Positions 23,500-29,822 of a stretch of 39,617 nucleotides of DNA are shown here, in pieces. Source of the stretch: a virus; IMG/VR virus record IMGVR_UViG_3300046028_009709, positions 1 through 39,617 of that record. One strand, written 5' to 3'. The translations under genes were made by a program, and so were the position numbers. Within the stretch, counting starts at the first letter, position 1. Each line of letters begins with the position of its first letter. The notes beneath the pieces were generated by a model. It worked only from the letters and a program-made list of their open reading frames with translations. It was not told where the DNA came from and did no database searches.

Positions 23500-24588
23500 T
23501 TACTTTACTGTGGTTGATCTAGCAACTGTGTTGCCGATGTTTTCAAACATTACGCTAGCTGAAAGATATTTTTGTAAGAGCACTTTCTTTTGCTTTTCCA
23601 ACTGCCTACTGAACTTTTTGGGGTGATTCAATCTGTACTGAATAAATTCAGTCAATTGTTGTTTGTGTGTTTGATAACTTTCCCAATCTTGAGTCCAGTT
23701 GCTGGGATAGAGAAAATCAGGATGATACATTTCGCTGTAGCTGCACCGATTGGGCAGCACTGGGATCACATCTGCCAGCACAGCTTCCATTACACTGATG
23801 CCCAAGTTTTCATGCAAGCTACAGGAAAAAATTACTTGGCAGTCAGCCAGCTTTTCGTAATAACTGCTTTTGTTGAGATTCATTTTTTGTGTAATACACC
23901 AAGGCTGTTTCATGCTGTTGGAGAGATCTTCAGCAATTTCAGGCTGCTTATCTGGATTGTAACGGTGTGGCCAAATAACGCCCTGTTTCCTCTCTCGGCT
24001 GTCCTGCATAATATCTTGCATTTGTTTGACAATAGCAGAGTGTGGTTGCCCACTGGTTTTGGCTTTGTGATGATATTCATTGCTGATGCCCAGATTGCTC
24101 AAAAACATTTTTTTATGAAAATCTGTTGCATACCAATTCTCATCGCAGGCATGAAACAGTGCCTGCTCAGCTAGCCAGGGCCACGGTTTGCTCATTTTAT
24201 ATCCAAGGATATCAGTGGGATCGTATGCTCCAGCATGCCAGTAACCTTGTATGTTCCAATTATATCCCATGAGATCATTCATATACTTGACTTGCAGAAT
24301 CACTGGATTCCAAGCGTCAGTGAACAAATGCATATCATTTGGAGTTGTTTCTCCAGCATCATGTTTGTTGAGAAACTCAACCAGTTGAGTGCTTTTCCAT
24401 CTGTTGGTGTCGCTGAAATTCAAAAATGCACCAGATGTGGTGTTTGTAGTGTTTTGGACCCCATCAAGTTGGATTACTTTTGCTGCATTTCCAACTATTT
24501 CTTGGAGCCGCAACGGAATCTCGTGATACCATTGTTGGGTGTAGCGATTATCCAATGGCTCGATAGGCCATACAAATACATTGGGCAT
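23500..24588 (-). CDS. GT-B glycosyltransferase upstream of dpdA
   Basis: A 362-residue GT-B protein. GVIWPHRYNPDKQPE (203-217) resembles the WPHRW..DK.PE motif of DUF3524/tRNA-queuosine mannosyltransferases. VIFSCSLHENLGISVMEAVLADVIPVLPNRCSY (252-284) is the GT4-type donor site, with E260 and E268 in E-x7-E spacing. It is the first gene after a strong sigma70-like promoter and lies nine bases ahead of dpdA, so the two are co-expressed. T4-type phages often glycosylate their modified DNA base, so a DNA or deazaguanine substrate is an attractive guess; a surface glycan is equally possible. Start ATG 24588. Confidence 0.7.
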   Translation of the reverse strand: MPNVFVWPIEPLDNRYTQQWYHEIPLRLQEIVGNAAKVIQLDGVQNTTNTTSGAFLNFSDTNRWKSTQLVEFLNKHDAGETTPNDMHLFTDAWNPVILQVKYMNDLMGYNWNIQGYWHAGAYDPTDILGYKMSKPWPWLAEQALFHACDENWYATDFHKKMFLSNLGISNEYHHKAKTSGQPHSAIVKQMQDIMQDSRERKQGVIWPHRYNPDKQPEIAEDLSNSMKQPWCITQKMNLNKSSYYEKLADCQVIFSCSLHENLGISVMEAVLADVIPVLPNRCSYSEMYHPDFLYPSNWTQDWESYQTHKQQLTEFIQYRLNHPKKFSRQLEKQKKVLLQKYLSASVMFENIGNTVARSTTVK

Positions 24589-24620
24589 TTTTGATCCTTC
24601 AAATATTCTCTAATAGAGAT

Positions 24621-24649
24621 AGTATATAAACCACAGGAGTTTTTGACAA
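24621..24649 (-). promoter_or_regulatory. Sigma70-like promoter for the GT-dpdA unit
   Basis: On the - strand: TTGTCA (5 of 6), 17-base spacer, TATACT (5 of 6). Transcription would start near 24614, about 26 bases before the ATG at 24588. This is the best host-type promoter I found and implies early expression of the glycosyltransferase and dpdA. Confidence 0.65.
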
Positions 24650-24681
24650 TTATAGCATTGAAAATTATAAGGTTATCGCCA

Positions 24682-24743
24682 ATACAAAGTATTTGAGCCA
24701 GCACAATCCTATCTCGATCTCCTGGCGCTCAAATACTTTGTAT
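24682..24743. repeat. Long perfect inverted repeat (17-bp arms)
   Basis: ATACAAAGTATTTGAGC and its exact reverse complement are separated by 28 bases. Each arm also contains the smaller palindrome ATAC-AAA-GTAT. It lies in the 170-base gap between the QueD-like gene and the GT-dpdA promoter. There is no T-run on either side, so it is not a standard terminator. A transcript end, RNA-processing site or protein-binding/recombination site are all possible. Confidence 0.8.
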
Positions 24744-24758
24744 AGCAATCCTTGGTGG

Positions 24759-25130
24759 TTATGCAGCGTCCCAGGCTAGCACAGCCCCATTCTCACCATC
24801 TTCACTAACGTCAATGCTCACTGCACGACCTGGATAGCGAGCAGAGATTTGGGCGTAGAGGTCTTCGGCGATCATCTCGCAGCTTTTGAAATCCAGTTGG
24901 ATCACACCATCACCATAGAGACTTTCCAGCCAACGCTTGAAAATGATAAATTCAATGTCTCGGTCCAGGTGATTGACGCCAATTCCAACCTTGAAATGAA
25001 ACATGTGCCTATGCGGATATTGAAGAAAATTTACATCTGCAAGGGAGGGGTCAGTTCCAGCTGCTGGATACTTGTGAATCCCTTCACGTTGAAAAGTCAC
25101 GTAGATTTTTCTTGTAGTTGGTTCTGTCAT
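24759..25130 (-). CDS. queD: QueD-like 6-carboxytetrahydropterin synthase homologue
   Basis: A 123-residue protein of the QueD/PTPS fold. It would convert dihydroneopterin triphosphate to 6-carboxytetrahydropterin for QueE. Zinc ligands appear as H19 (EGIHKYP) and H40/H42 (YPHRHMFHF), and C84-E85 in FKSCEMIAEDL lies where the family has TSE. The usual catalytic cysteine just before the HGH motif is absent; C84 is the only cysteine. This variant form (IH.YPAA, FLQYPHRH.FHF, VSEDGENGA) recurs in T4-like phages, so it may use another residue or be a PTPS-like enzyme. It has its own upstream -10 motif. The precise reaction is less sure than the fold. Confidence 0.7.
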   Translation of the reverse strand: MTEPTTRKIYVTFQREGIHKYPAAGTDPSLADVNFLQYPHRHMFHFKVGIGVNHLDRDIEFIIFKRWLESLYGDGVIQLDFKSCEMIAEDLYAQISARYPGRAVSIDVSEDGENGAVLAWDAA

Positions 25131-25156
25131 TATTTCTCTCTTTGTTATGTGTTCAG

Positions 25157-25183
25157 ATTATATGCTGTAGTCAGCTAAATCAA
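25157..25183 (-). promoter_or_regulatory. Possible sigma70-like promoter for the queD-like gene
   Basis: A perfect TATAAT at 25162 to 25157 on the - strand, with TTGATT (4 of 6) 15 bases upstream. The spacing is short, but the -10 lies in a non-coding gap and gives a leader of about 20 bases with AGAGAG before the ATG at 25130. Confidence 0.45.
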
Positions 25184-25186
25184 CCG

Positions 25187-25414
25187 CTACACCAATTGAT
25201 TTACTGTGCAATATTTGAGGCCACATTGTGCACTACAAAACTCAATACGGGTGGTCCCCATGTCACGGAAATATTCTGGCCAAATGTCACTTTGAGTATG
25301 GACTACTGCCCCATCATTGTCACAAACGTATTTCCTGTAAGGCTCACAACTTGTGCCGCATGCAACACATTTGAGAGTGGGAAAATTTGATGGAATGGTT
25401 TTTTTATGTTTCAT
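25187..25414 (-). CDS. Small cysteine-rich zinc-binding protein
   Basis: A 75-residue protein with seven cysteines: C16, C19, C23 and C31 near the N-terminus, and C60, C64 and C69 near the C-terminus (IEFCSAQCGLKYC). The CxxC and CxxxC pairs suggest one or two zinc ribbons of the TRASH/FYVE-like small type, often nucleic-acid or protein binding. The start at ATG 25414 overlaps the stop of the Agt-like gene by four bases, so it is the last gene of the CYTH-plcP-agt unit. I cannot assign a role; the coupling may be only for expression. Confidence 0.65.
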   Translation of the reverse strand: MKHKKTIPSNFPTLKCVACGTSCEPYRKYVCDNDGAVVHTQSDIWPEYFRDMGTTRIEFCSAQCGLKYCTVNQLV

Positions 25415-26403
25415 TTGGGTACCAGCGTATCAACAAAGATATCAGTTGTTTTTTCCCAACTCCATCGCTTGCTGCCTTCAAAAACAGTTTTTCGACTCAA
25501 TGTCAAACATTGCGAGATAGCTGTCTGAATATCATCATTTAGCACACCAGTCACCCCATCATCTACAACATCTATTGGACCCTGCACAGGAAATGCTGCA
25601 ACAGGAGTACCAACACTCATGCTTTCAATCATAACCAACCCAAACGTGTCACTTTTGCTGGTGAAAACAAAGCAGTCAGCATTTTGGAACTGCTGTACCA
25701 GTTGCTTACCGCTCAATTGCCCAGTAAATGTAACCCAGGGGTATTTGTTCTGTAACCGCTTGAGATCAGGGCCATCACCAACACACACTAGATTGTATTT
25801 TTCTGCTGATAGGCTACAAAACACCTCTAAATTTTTCTCAGCACTGATTCGACCAACACTCAACAATGTGGGCTTGGTGTCACACTTGCGGTCATTAAAT
25901 TGAAACAGTTGGGTGTTGACTCCCCGTGACCATGTGATGGCTTGAGACAGGCCAAGCGACACCATCTCTCTTTGCATAGTAGGAGTGTTGACCAAAGTTG
26001 CTGCACTATTTTGATGAAACCATTTGAGATACCTCATGGTTTTGAGGGCCGGCACACCAAATTTTTCCTTGAGATAGTGATCCCATCTTGTGTGAAAGCT
26101 AGTTGTGTAGCGCCAATTTTTGTTTTGAAAAAATTGCCTAGCAGTTAAGCCCAGCACACCTTCTGTACAAATGTGCAAGTGTGTGGGTTCATACGCCTCT
26201 ATTCTTTTTTTCAAATTCCAAAAATTCAATGGTATGCGAGCACCTGGATATACCAATGCAGGCATAGACATCATTTGATCAGGAGTGAAGTGGATGAGAT
26301 TCTGTATGCCTCGAGAAAACATTTGTTTTTTCACTGCATTCATTGTAGTTACAACACCATTCACTTGGTCTTGGCAGTTGTCATCAACAATCACAAGTCT
26401 CAT
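25411..26403 (-). CDS. agt: Agt-like glycolipid glycosyltransferase (GT4)
   Basis: A 330-residue GT4 enzyme. The N-terminus MRLVIVDDNCQDQVNGVVTTM and HICTEGVLGLTARQF, the TSFHTRWDHYL stretch and WSRGVNTQLF at about 158-168 match the SqdX/MgtA/Agt group that glycosylates diacylglycerol. SKSDTFGLVMIESMSVGTPVAAFPV (about 251-275) is the donor site, with Asp replacing the first Glu of E-x7-E, as is usual in this group. In alphaproteobacteria and marine bacteria Agt uses diacylglycerol released by PlcP to make mono- or glucuronosyl-diacylglycerol when phosphate is scarce. Here it overlaps the PlcP-like gene by four bases. The pairing makes the call much stronger than the GT alone. The sugar donor is unknown. 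Confidence 0.75.
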   Translation of the reverse strand: MRLVIVDDNCQDQVNGVVTTMNAVKKQMFSRGIQNLIHFTPDQMMSMPALVYPGARIPLNFWNLKKRIEAYEPTHLHICTEGVLGLTARQFFQNKNWRYTTSFHTRWDHYLKEKFGVPALKTMRYLKWFHQNSAATLVNTPTMQREMVSLGLSQAITWSRGVNTQLFQFNDRKCDTKPTLLSVGRISAEKNLEVFCSLSAEKYNLVCVGDGPDLKRLQNKYPWVTFTGQLSGKQLVQQFQNADCFVFTSKSDTFGLVMIESMSVGTPVAAFPVQGPIDVVDDGVTGVLNDDIQTAISQCLTLSRKTVFEGSKRWSWEKTTDIFVDTLVPK

Positions 26404-27188
26404 TCAAGGCTCCATGTGTTTTTCGTCATCATACTTTTTGTTTCAGTGTCGTAAACCAGTAGCTCTATTGAGCCATCAAAGTTTTCAACCAAAGCTGACA
26501 CAGTTTCACAAAAATCACCACAATTCATATACACAAACCCATCCTCAAACGTTTTCAACGATGGAGAATGAATATGGCCACAAATTACTCCATGAAATGC
26601 TTCGTCCCGAGCATATTGTACTACATGTTGCTCGTATTTGGTGATAAATGCAACAGCTTGTTTTGTGTTTGTTTTAAGGTATGAACTTAGACTCCAATAA
26701 TCTTTTCCAAAAAACCGGCGCATATGATTCAAATGTGTGTTCAACCACAGTAAAAAACTGTGTGCTTTGTCGCCCATCAAGCTAAGCCATTTGTGATATC
26801 GAATTACCCCGTCAAACAAATCACCGTGTGTTACCAAAAATCTCTGCCCATGAACAGAGTGATGTTCAAAGGCATTGCCCAGCTCAATGTTGCCAAACGT
26901 GTGTATGTCTGGAATCCATGCTCGAAGGTACTCATCATGATTACCTAAAACATATCTCACCTGTGTGCCTCTCTTGGCCGCAGTGAGAATTCTTCGAACC
27001 ACATTGCTATGTGTTTGTGGCCAGAATTTGCTGCTTTTCAATTTCCACAAATCAAATATGTCACCAACGAGGTATAGATTTTGGCAGGAGTTGTGTTTCA
27101 AAAACTCCACAAGTAGCTCAGCTTGGCATGCACGACTACCAAGATGCGTATCGCTTATGAAGATGCTACGATATTTGCTGTTTGGCAT
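26400..27188 (-). CDS. plcP: PlcP-like metallophosphoesterase (phospholipase C for lipid remodelling)
   Basis: A 262-residue calcineurin-fold phosphoesterase with all metal motifs: FISDTHLGSRACQAELL (D13, H15), LVGDIFD (D43), GNHDE (82-86), VTHGDLFD (H121) and GHIH (204-207). Such proteins are often labelled UDP-2,3-diacylglucosamine hydrolase, but the THLGSRACQAELL, WPQTHSNVV and INTHLN/YWSLS..LK patterns are those of the PlcP group, which cuts phospholipid head groups to give diacylglycerol under phosphate starvation. The adjacent, overlapping Agt-like gene uses that product. No membrane helix is seen; it would act at the inner membrane surface. LpxH cannot be excluded without a tree. Confidence 0.75.
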   Translation of the reverse strand: MPNSKYRSIFISDTHLGSRACQAELLVEFLKHNSCQNLYLVGDIFDLWKLKSSKFWPQTHSNVVRRILTAAKRGTQVRYVLGNHDEYLRAWIPDIHTFGNIELGNAFEHHSVHGQRFLVTHGDLFDGVIRYHKWLSLMGDKAHSFLLWLNTHLNHMRRFFGKDYWSLSSYLKTNTKQAVAFITKYEQHVVQYARDEAFHGVICGHIHSPSLKTFEDGFVYMNCGDFCETVSALVENFDGSIELLVYDTETKSMMTKNTWSLE

Positions 27189-27718
27189 TATAGACCTTTC
27201 AGGTTCATCAAAACTTTTTTATAGTTACCAAGATTCTTGTTCTGAAACCTCTTGTCGTTTGCGTCAATCCAGCGCCAAAAATTCTCCTGTAAGAGAGGAT
27301 GAACCTCAGGAAGGTCTAACTCAAATTCTGGCATTTCCACTTCTGCCATGCTCAAATAAATGTCGCCGCTTTTGGGATTTTTGAAAAAATCCACGTCCCA
27401 ACAGTTCAACCCTTCTTGAAACTTGCAGCGAGTTTTGTGGATTACGGGTTTAGCTATCAAGAAAAGTTTGTGATAGTCGTGGATTGAAATTTCTGTTTCG
27501 ATCTCCACTGTATTTCCAGTAACCTTGGTTTTGAAAGTGAACCAATGCGTTTCTGCATCACCATTGTGTGGTACCACATGTCGAATTCTTGCACTTTTGT
27601 TGATATAACCCTGTGTTATTTCAAAGGTTTGCACAAGGGGTTGGCGTTTCAAATGTCGTAGTAGCTCCTGCGGGCTTTCAGGTCGCAGGAGCATTTTGCG
27701 TTCGTGTTCAACTGGCAC
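27188..27718 (-). CDS. CYTH-domain protein (triphosphate tunnel enzyme fold)
   Basis: A 176-residue CYTH protein. The E-x-E-x-K motif appears as VEHERKMLL (E4, E6, K8), followed by EITQGYINKSARIRHVV, a THWFTFKTK strand, VEIETEIS, and YLSMAEVEMPEF, the acidic and basic residues that line the triphosphate tunnel. Members hydrolyse inorganic triphosphate, thiamine triphosphate or act as adenylate cyclases. I start at GTG 27718 with GGAG upstream; the frame runs to a GTG at 27742 that lies inside the clamp terminator hairpin. Its stop overlaps the plcP start by one base. A link to phosphate metabolism would fit plcP next door but is inference. Confidence 0.75.
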   Translation of the reverse strand: MPVEHERKMLLRPESPQELLRHLKRQPLVQTFEITQGYINKSARIRHVVPHNGDAETHWFTFKTKVTGNTVEIETEISIHDYHKLFLIAKPVIHKTRCKFQEGLNCWDVDFFKNPKSGDIYLSMAEVEMPEFELDLPEVHPLLQENFWRWIDANDKRFQNKNLGNYKKVLMNLKGL

Positions 27719-27729
27719 AAGCAGTCTCC

Positions 27730-27755
27730 AAAAAATGGGCACTGTGGGGTGCCCA
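27730..27755 (-). terminator. Rho-independent terminator after the sliding clamp gene
   Basis: On the - strand: TGGGCAC, loop CCCACA, GTGCCCA, then six Ts. It directly follows the clamp stop (27766), and the CYTH ribosome-binding site GGAG starts right after the T-run, so the CYTH-plcP-agt unit depends on read-through past it or an unseen promoter. Confidence 0.8.
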
Positions 27756-27765
27756 CTGTGTCCTA

Positions 27766-28518
27766 TTAGCGCAGCTTTGCTGGCAGCACATACTTGTATG
27801 TGGTAATGCCAGTATTGAGCTTGAGCTGAATAGCACCCTTGACGGAGAAGCTCATTTCAGCATCAGCACCATCAACCAGCTTCAAAAGTGCAGATACAAG
27901 AGCAATAGGCCATTTGTGTGAGCTTTCAAACTCGCCCGTAACCCCTGTAGCAAACACTACACCGCCGCGTTGAGTAGCTGCACCTTCATCTCCAATGAAA
28001 AACTTGAGGTTACCATCAACTGTCTTGGGAATGAAGTATTGCTCGTAGCTGCTGAGACTGCCAGCAGCCCAATTGAACTGTTGAATGTTGCTTTTGCTGG
28101 GTTTGATTTTAACGTCCCACTGTGGTTCCATGTACTTGGGTTGATCTGGGACCATGTTTTTTGCTAGGAAGCGATAATTGATGAAACTATTGCTCTTGTT
28201 TGTGTAGTGCATCTCAGTGGGAACGTCTACACCTTCACGCTCAGTAAGCACTAGTTCAAGCTTGCTGTCTTTGTGGGCAAACTCGGAATCATTCACAATG
28301 CTGTTGAGCAAGCCTAGATTGGCAAGGCCAAATTCTCCAGCCCAGCCGTCCACAGGATGCAAAGTTTCAGCCTTGAGAATCACTTGTTTGTCTTTGTCAA
28401 TAGCCTCAATGGTGCTGGTTTTAGCGCCACCAGACACCTTGATTTTTTCGTAAAAGCCAGTACTGATCACGTTCTTTGCAAGATCAGAAATTGCATCCTT
28501 AATAGCTGTTGCTGTCAT
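27766..28518 (-). CDS. 45: T4-type sliding clamp (DNA polymerase processivity factor)
   Basis: A 250-residue protein on the gp45 plan. The trimeric ring tethers DNA polymerase to DNA, and in T4 also activates late transcription. MTATAIKDAISDLAKNV is the N-terminal helix, FFIGDEGAATQRGGVVFATGVTGEF (about 174-198) the conserved C-terminal strand segment, and SFINYRFLAKNMV another core region. The ATG at 28518 has GGGAG upstream; TTG at 28524 overlaps the preceding stop and is less likely. A strong terminator follows. The presence of a gp45-type clamp fits the TATAAATA late promoters, which need it. Confidence 0.85.
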   Translation of the reverse strand: MTATAIKDAISDLAKNVISTGFYEKIKVSGGAKTSTIEAIDKDKQVILKAETLHPVDGWAGEFGLANLGLLNSIVNDSEFAHKDSKLELVLTEREGVDVPTEMHYTNKSNSFINYRFLAKNMVPDQPKYMEPQWDVKIKPSKSNIQQFNWAAGSLSSYEQYFIPKTVDGNLKFFIGDEGAATQRGGVVFATGVTGEFESSHKWPIALVSALLKLVDGADAEMSFSVKGAIQLKLNTGITTYKYVLPAKLR

Positions 28519-28520
28519 TT

Positions 28521-28724
28521 TCAATAACTCCCTTTGTTACCCATTTTGCGTTGTGTTGTCTCTTCGTCAACCAGGATGGCATTTTGTTTCAAATCATCAT
28601 CAGTCCAACCCATCATGTTCTTGAGTATGAACCTTCGACTTAGCCAAGGTGGTGCACTGTTCAATGCTTCAAATAAAGTTTTGAGTTCAGTAGGCTCATA
28701 TATTCGAGTTTTTTGGGCTTTCAT
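28521..28724 (-). CDS. Small hypothetical protein upstream of the clamp
   Basis: A 67-residue protein starting MKAQKTRIYEPTELKTLFEALNSA at ATG 28724 and ending two bases before the clamp ATG. The pattern SRRFILKNMMGWTDDDLKQNAILVDEE faintly recalls the C-terminal tail of T4-like portal proteins, but at this length I do not rely on it. Probably helical throughout. Its placement may help couple clamp translation. No function assigned. Confidence 0.5.
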   Translation of the reverse strand: MKAQKTRIYEPTELKTLFEALNSAPPWLSRRFILKNMMGWTDDDLKQNAILVDEETTQRKMGNKGSY

Positions 28725-28742
28725 AATTTTTCCACAATTGAG

Positions 28743-29375
28743 TCAGTTGTCAAACACAACCTTTGTAATATAGTGAGCGATGCTCACGGGTATGTCAATT
28801 CGTAAGGGACACCACAGTCGCATTTGATCTTCTTTTTTAAACAGGAGTGCAACGCTGTCTAAATCACTTGAACCTTTGTATGCCACATAGGCAGTGTGCT
28901 CGGGTACCCGATCACTAACAAATATTTGACTGCCTTGTTTGTCAAATTTGCGCAACACGCCTGCTGAATACCAACAGCCCACTTGTTTACAGGAATTGCT
29001 GTCATCAATATACAGTTGATTGTCTGGTATTTGGGCACGTATCTCCGGAGTTGTGAAAATGAGATTACCACAGCCTCGACGATTTTGATGCCCTAATAAG
29101 GTTGACTGTCTACGGAGTGCAAATGGCAATCCATCGTATTTTTCCACCACAGTGTTTGCTTGTGAAAACAGCAAATCTTCAGCTTCAATTATGCTGTCGA
29201 CTTCATGAAAGTCGTCCACTACTGAATCTAGACACACATGGCCAGTAACGAACACTAAGGTGCTAGTGGGGGTGCTTGTTGGTGAGTTCCAAGAAGCCGG
29301 TGAAGTTGGAGGGTAGGACTTATACCGTAAGAGTTGAGCCCTCTCTTCAAGAGAGGTTCCAAAGAGAGGGCTCAC
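28743..29375 (-). CDS. Hypothetical phage protein, start uncertain
   Basis: The frame of 210 codons begins with GTG at 29375 inside a strong hairpin, and its first ~40 residues (YPPTSPASWNSPTSTPTST) look like low-complexity or untranslated sequence. A GTG at 29255 gives a ~170-residue product starting MFVTGHVCLDSVVDDF, which reads more like a folded N-terminus, though no good ribosome-binding site is seen. Later segments (NLIFTTPEIRAQI, YVAYKGSSDLDSVALLF, MRLWCPLRIDI) look like a beta-rich globular protein. I recognise no family. It ends 18 bases before the next gene. Confidence 0.55.
   Translation of the reverse strand: MSPLFGTSLEERAQLLRYKSYPPTSPASWNSPTSTPTSTLVFVTGHVCLDSVVDDFHEVDSIIEAEDLLFSQANTVVEKYDGLPFALRRQSTLLGHQNRRGCGNLIFTTPEIRAQIPDNQLYIDDSNSCKQVGCWYSAGVLRKFDKQGSQIFVSDRVPEHTAYVAYKGSSDLDSVALLFKKEDQMRLWCPLRIDIPVSIAHYITKVVFDN
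29337..29372. repeat. Hairpin-forming inverted repeat
   Basis: AGCCCTCTCTT and its reverse complement pair perfectly over 11 bases around a 14-base loop. An alternative local hairpin (CTCTCTT-G-AAGAGAG on the - strand) shares one arm, so the RNA could switch between two folds. It follows the stop of the Pro/Lys-rich gene (29385). No T-run follows, so it is not a classic terminator. Confidence 0.7.
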
Positions 29376-29384
29376 TAGAATTGG

Positions 29385-29759
29385 CTAATTAGTTTTCTTT
29401 TTGGCTGGTGCCTTGCGTTGACTAGGCGCCTTGGGTTCCTTAAGGGCTGTTGTAGCTTTTGGCTTTTTCCCTGTTTTAGCTGGGGGAGGTTCCTGTGATG
29501 GCTCTTGTTTGGCAGTAATTACAGGGGCAGGTTGCTGCAATACTGGTGGATCTGTTGGACCAGACGTGGTTGGTTGGTATGCACTTTTTTCGATTACAGG
29601 AGCAGCCTTTTCTGAGCTGGGTGGCACAGGATTTCCAGCGGGTGTCACAACTATTGGCTGGATTGGTTCTGTCCTGGGTGCAAGAGTAGTTGAAACTGGT
29701 GTTTGATCAGGCCCAAACATCCGTCGTATGCGTTCGTATAAGGCAGAAAAAATATTCAT
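29385..29759 (-). CDS. Low-complexity Pro/Lys-rich protein
   Basis: A 124-residue protein with a short helical N-terminus (MNIFSALYERIRRMFG) followed by ~80 residues rich in Pro, Thr and Ala, and a strongly basic tail (AKTGKKPKA, APSQRKAPAKKKTN) reminiscent of histone H1-like tails. It is probably disordered. Such proteins can bind nucleic acid or act as flexible linkers. It lies directly downstream of DNA polymerase, behind a nested hairpin and an AAGGA site, so it might be a replication or DNA-packaging accessory, but that is a guess. Confidence 0.6.
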   Translation of the reverse strand: MNIFSALYERIRRMFGPDQTPVSTTLAPRTEPIQPIVVTPAGNPVPPSSEKAAPVIEKSAYQPTTSGPTDPPVLQQPAPVITAKQEPSQEPPPAKTGKKPKATTALKEPKAPSQRKAPAKKKTN

Positions 29760-29771
29760 GAATTATTCCTT

Positions 29772-29822
29772 AAGGTTGACTTTTGTCAAATCTACTTGAC
29801 ATATAGCTCCGTTGTCAACCTT
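29772..29822. repeat. Nested inverted repeat between polymerase and the Pro/Lys-rich gene
   Basis: On the - strand AAGGTTGAC pairs with GTCAACCTT (9 bases), and inside it TGTCAA pairs with TTGACA (6 bases, 6-base loop). It starts just past the polymerase stop and ends directly against the AAGGA ribosome-binding site of the next gene. There is no T-run. A translational or mRNA-stability element is plausible. Confidence 0.65.

Noticed and set aside
26400-27188. LpxH (UDP-2,3-diacylglucosamine hydrolase) as the name for the esterase
   Set aside because: Core phosphoesterase motifs are shared, but the surrounding residues and the overlapping Agt-like GT fit the PlcP group better. Kept as an alternative.
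28521-28724. Portal protein fragment
   Set aside because: The resemblance to a T4 portal C-terminal tail is limited to a few residues in a 67-residue protein, and a portal gene would not be expected beside the clamp.
29757-29801. TTGACA with AATAAT as a promoter before the Pro/Lys-rich gene
   Set aside because: The -10 would touch the start codon, so the transcript would begin inside the gene; the repeats are better explained by the nested hairpin.
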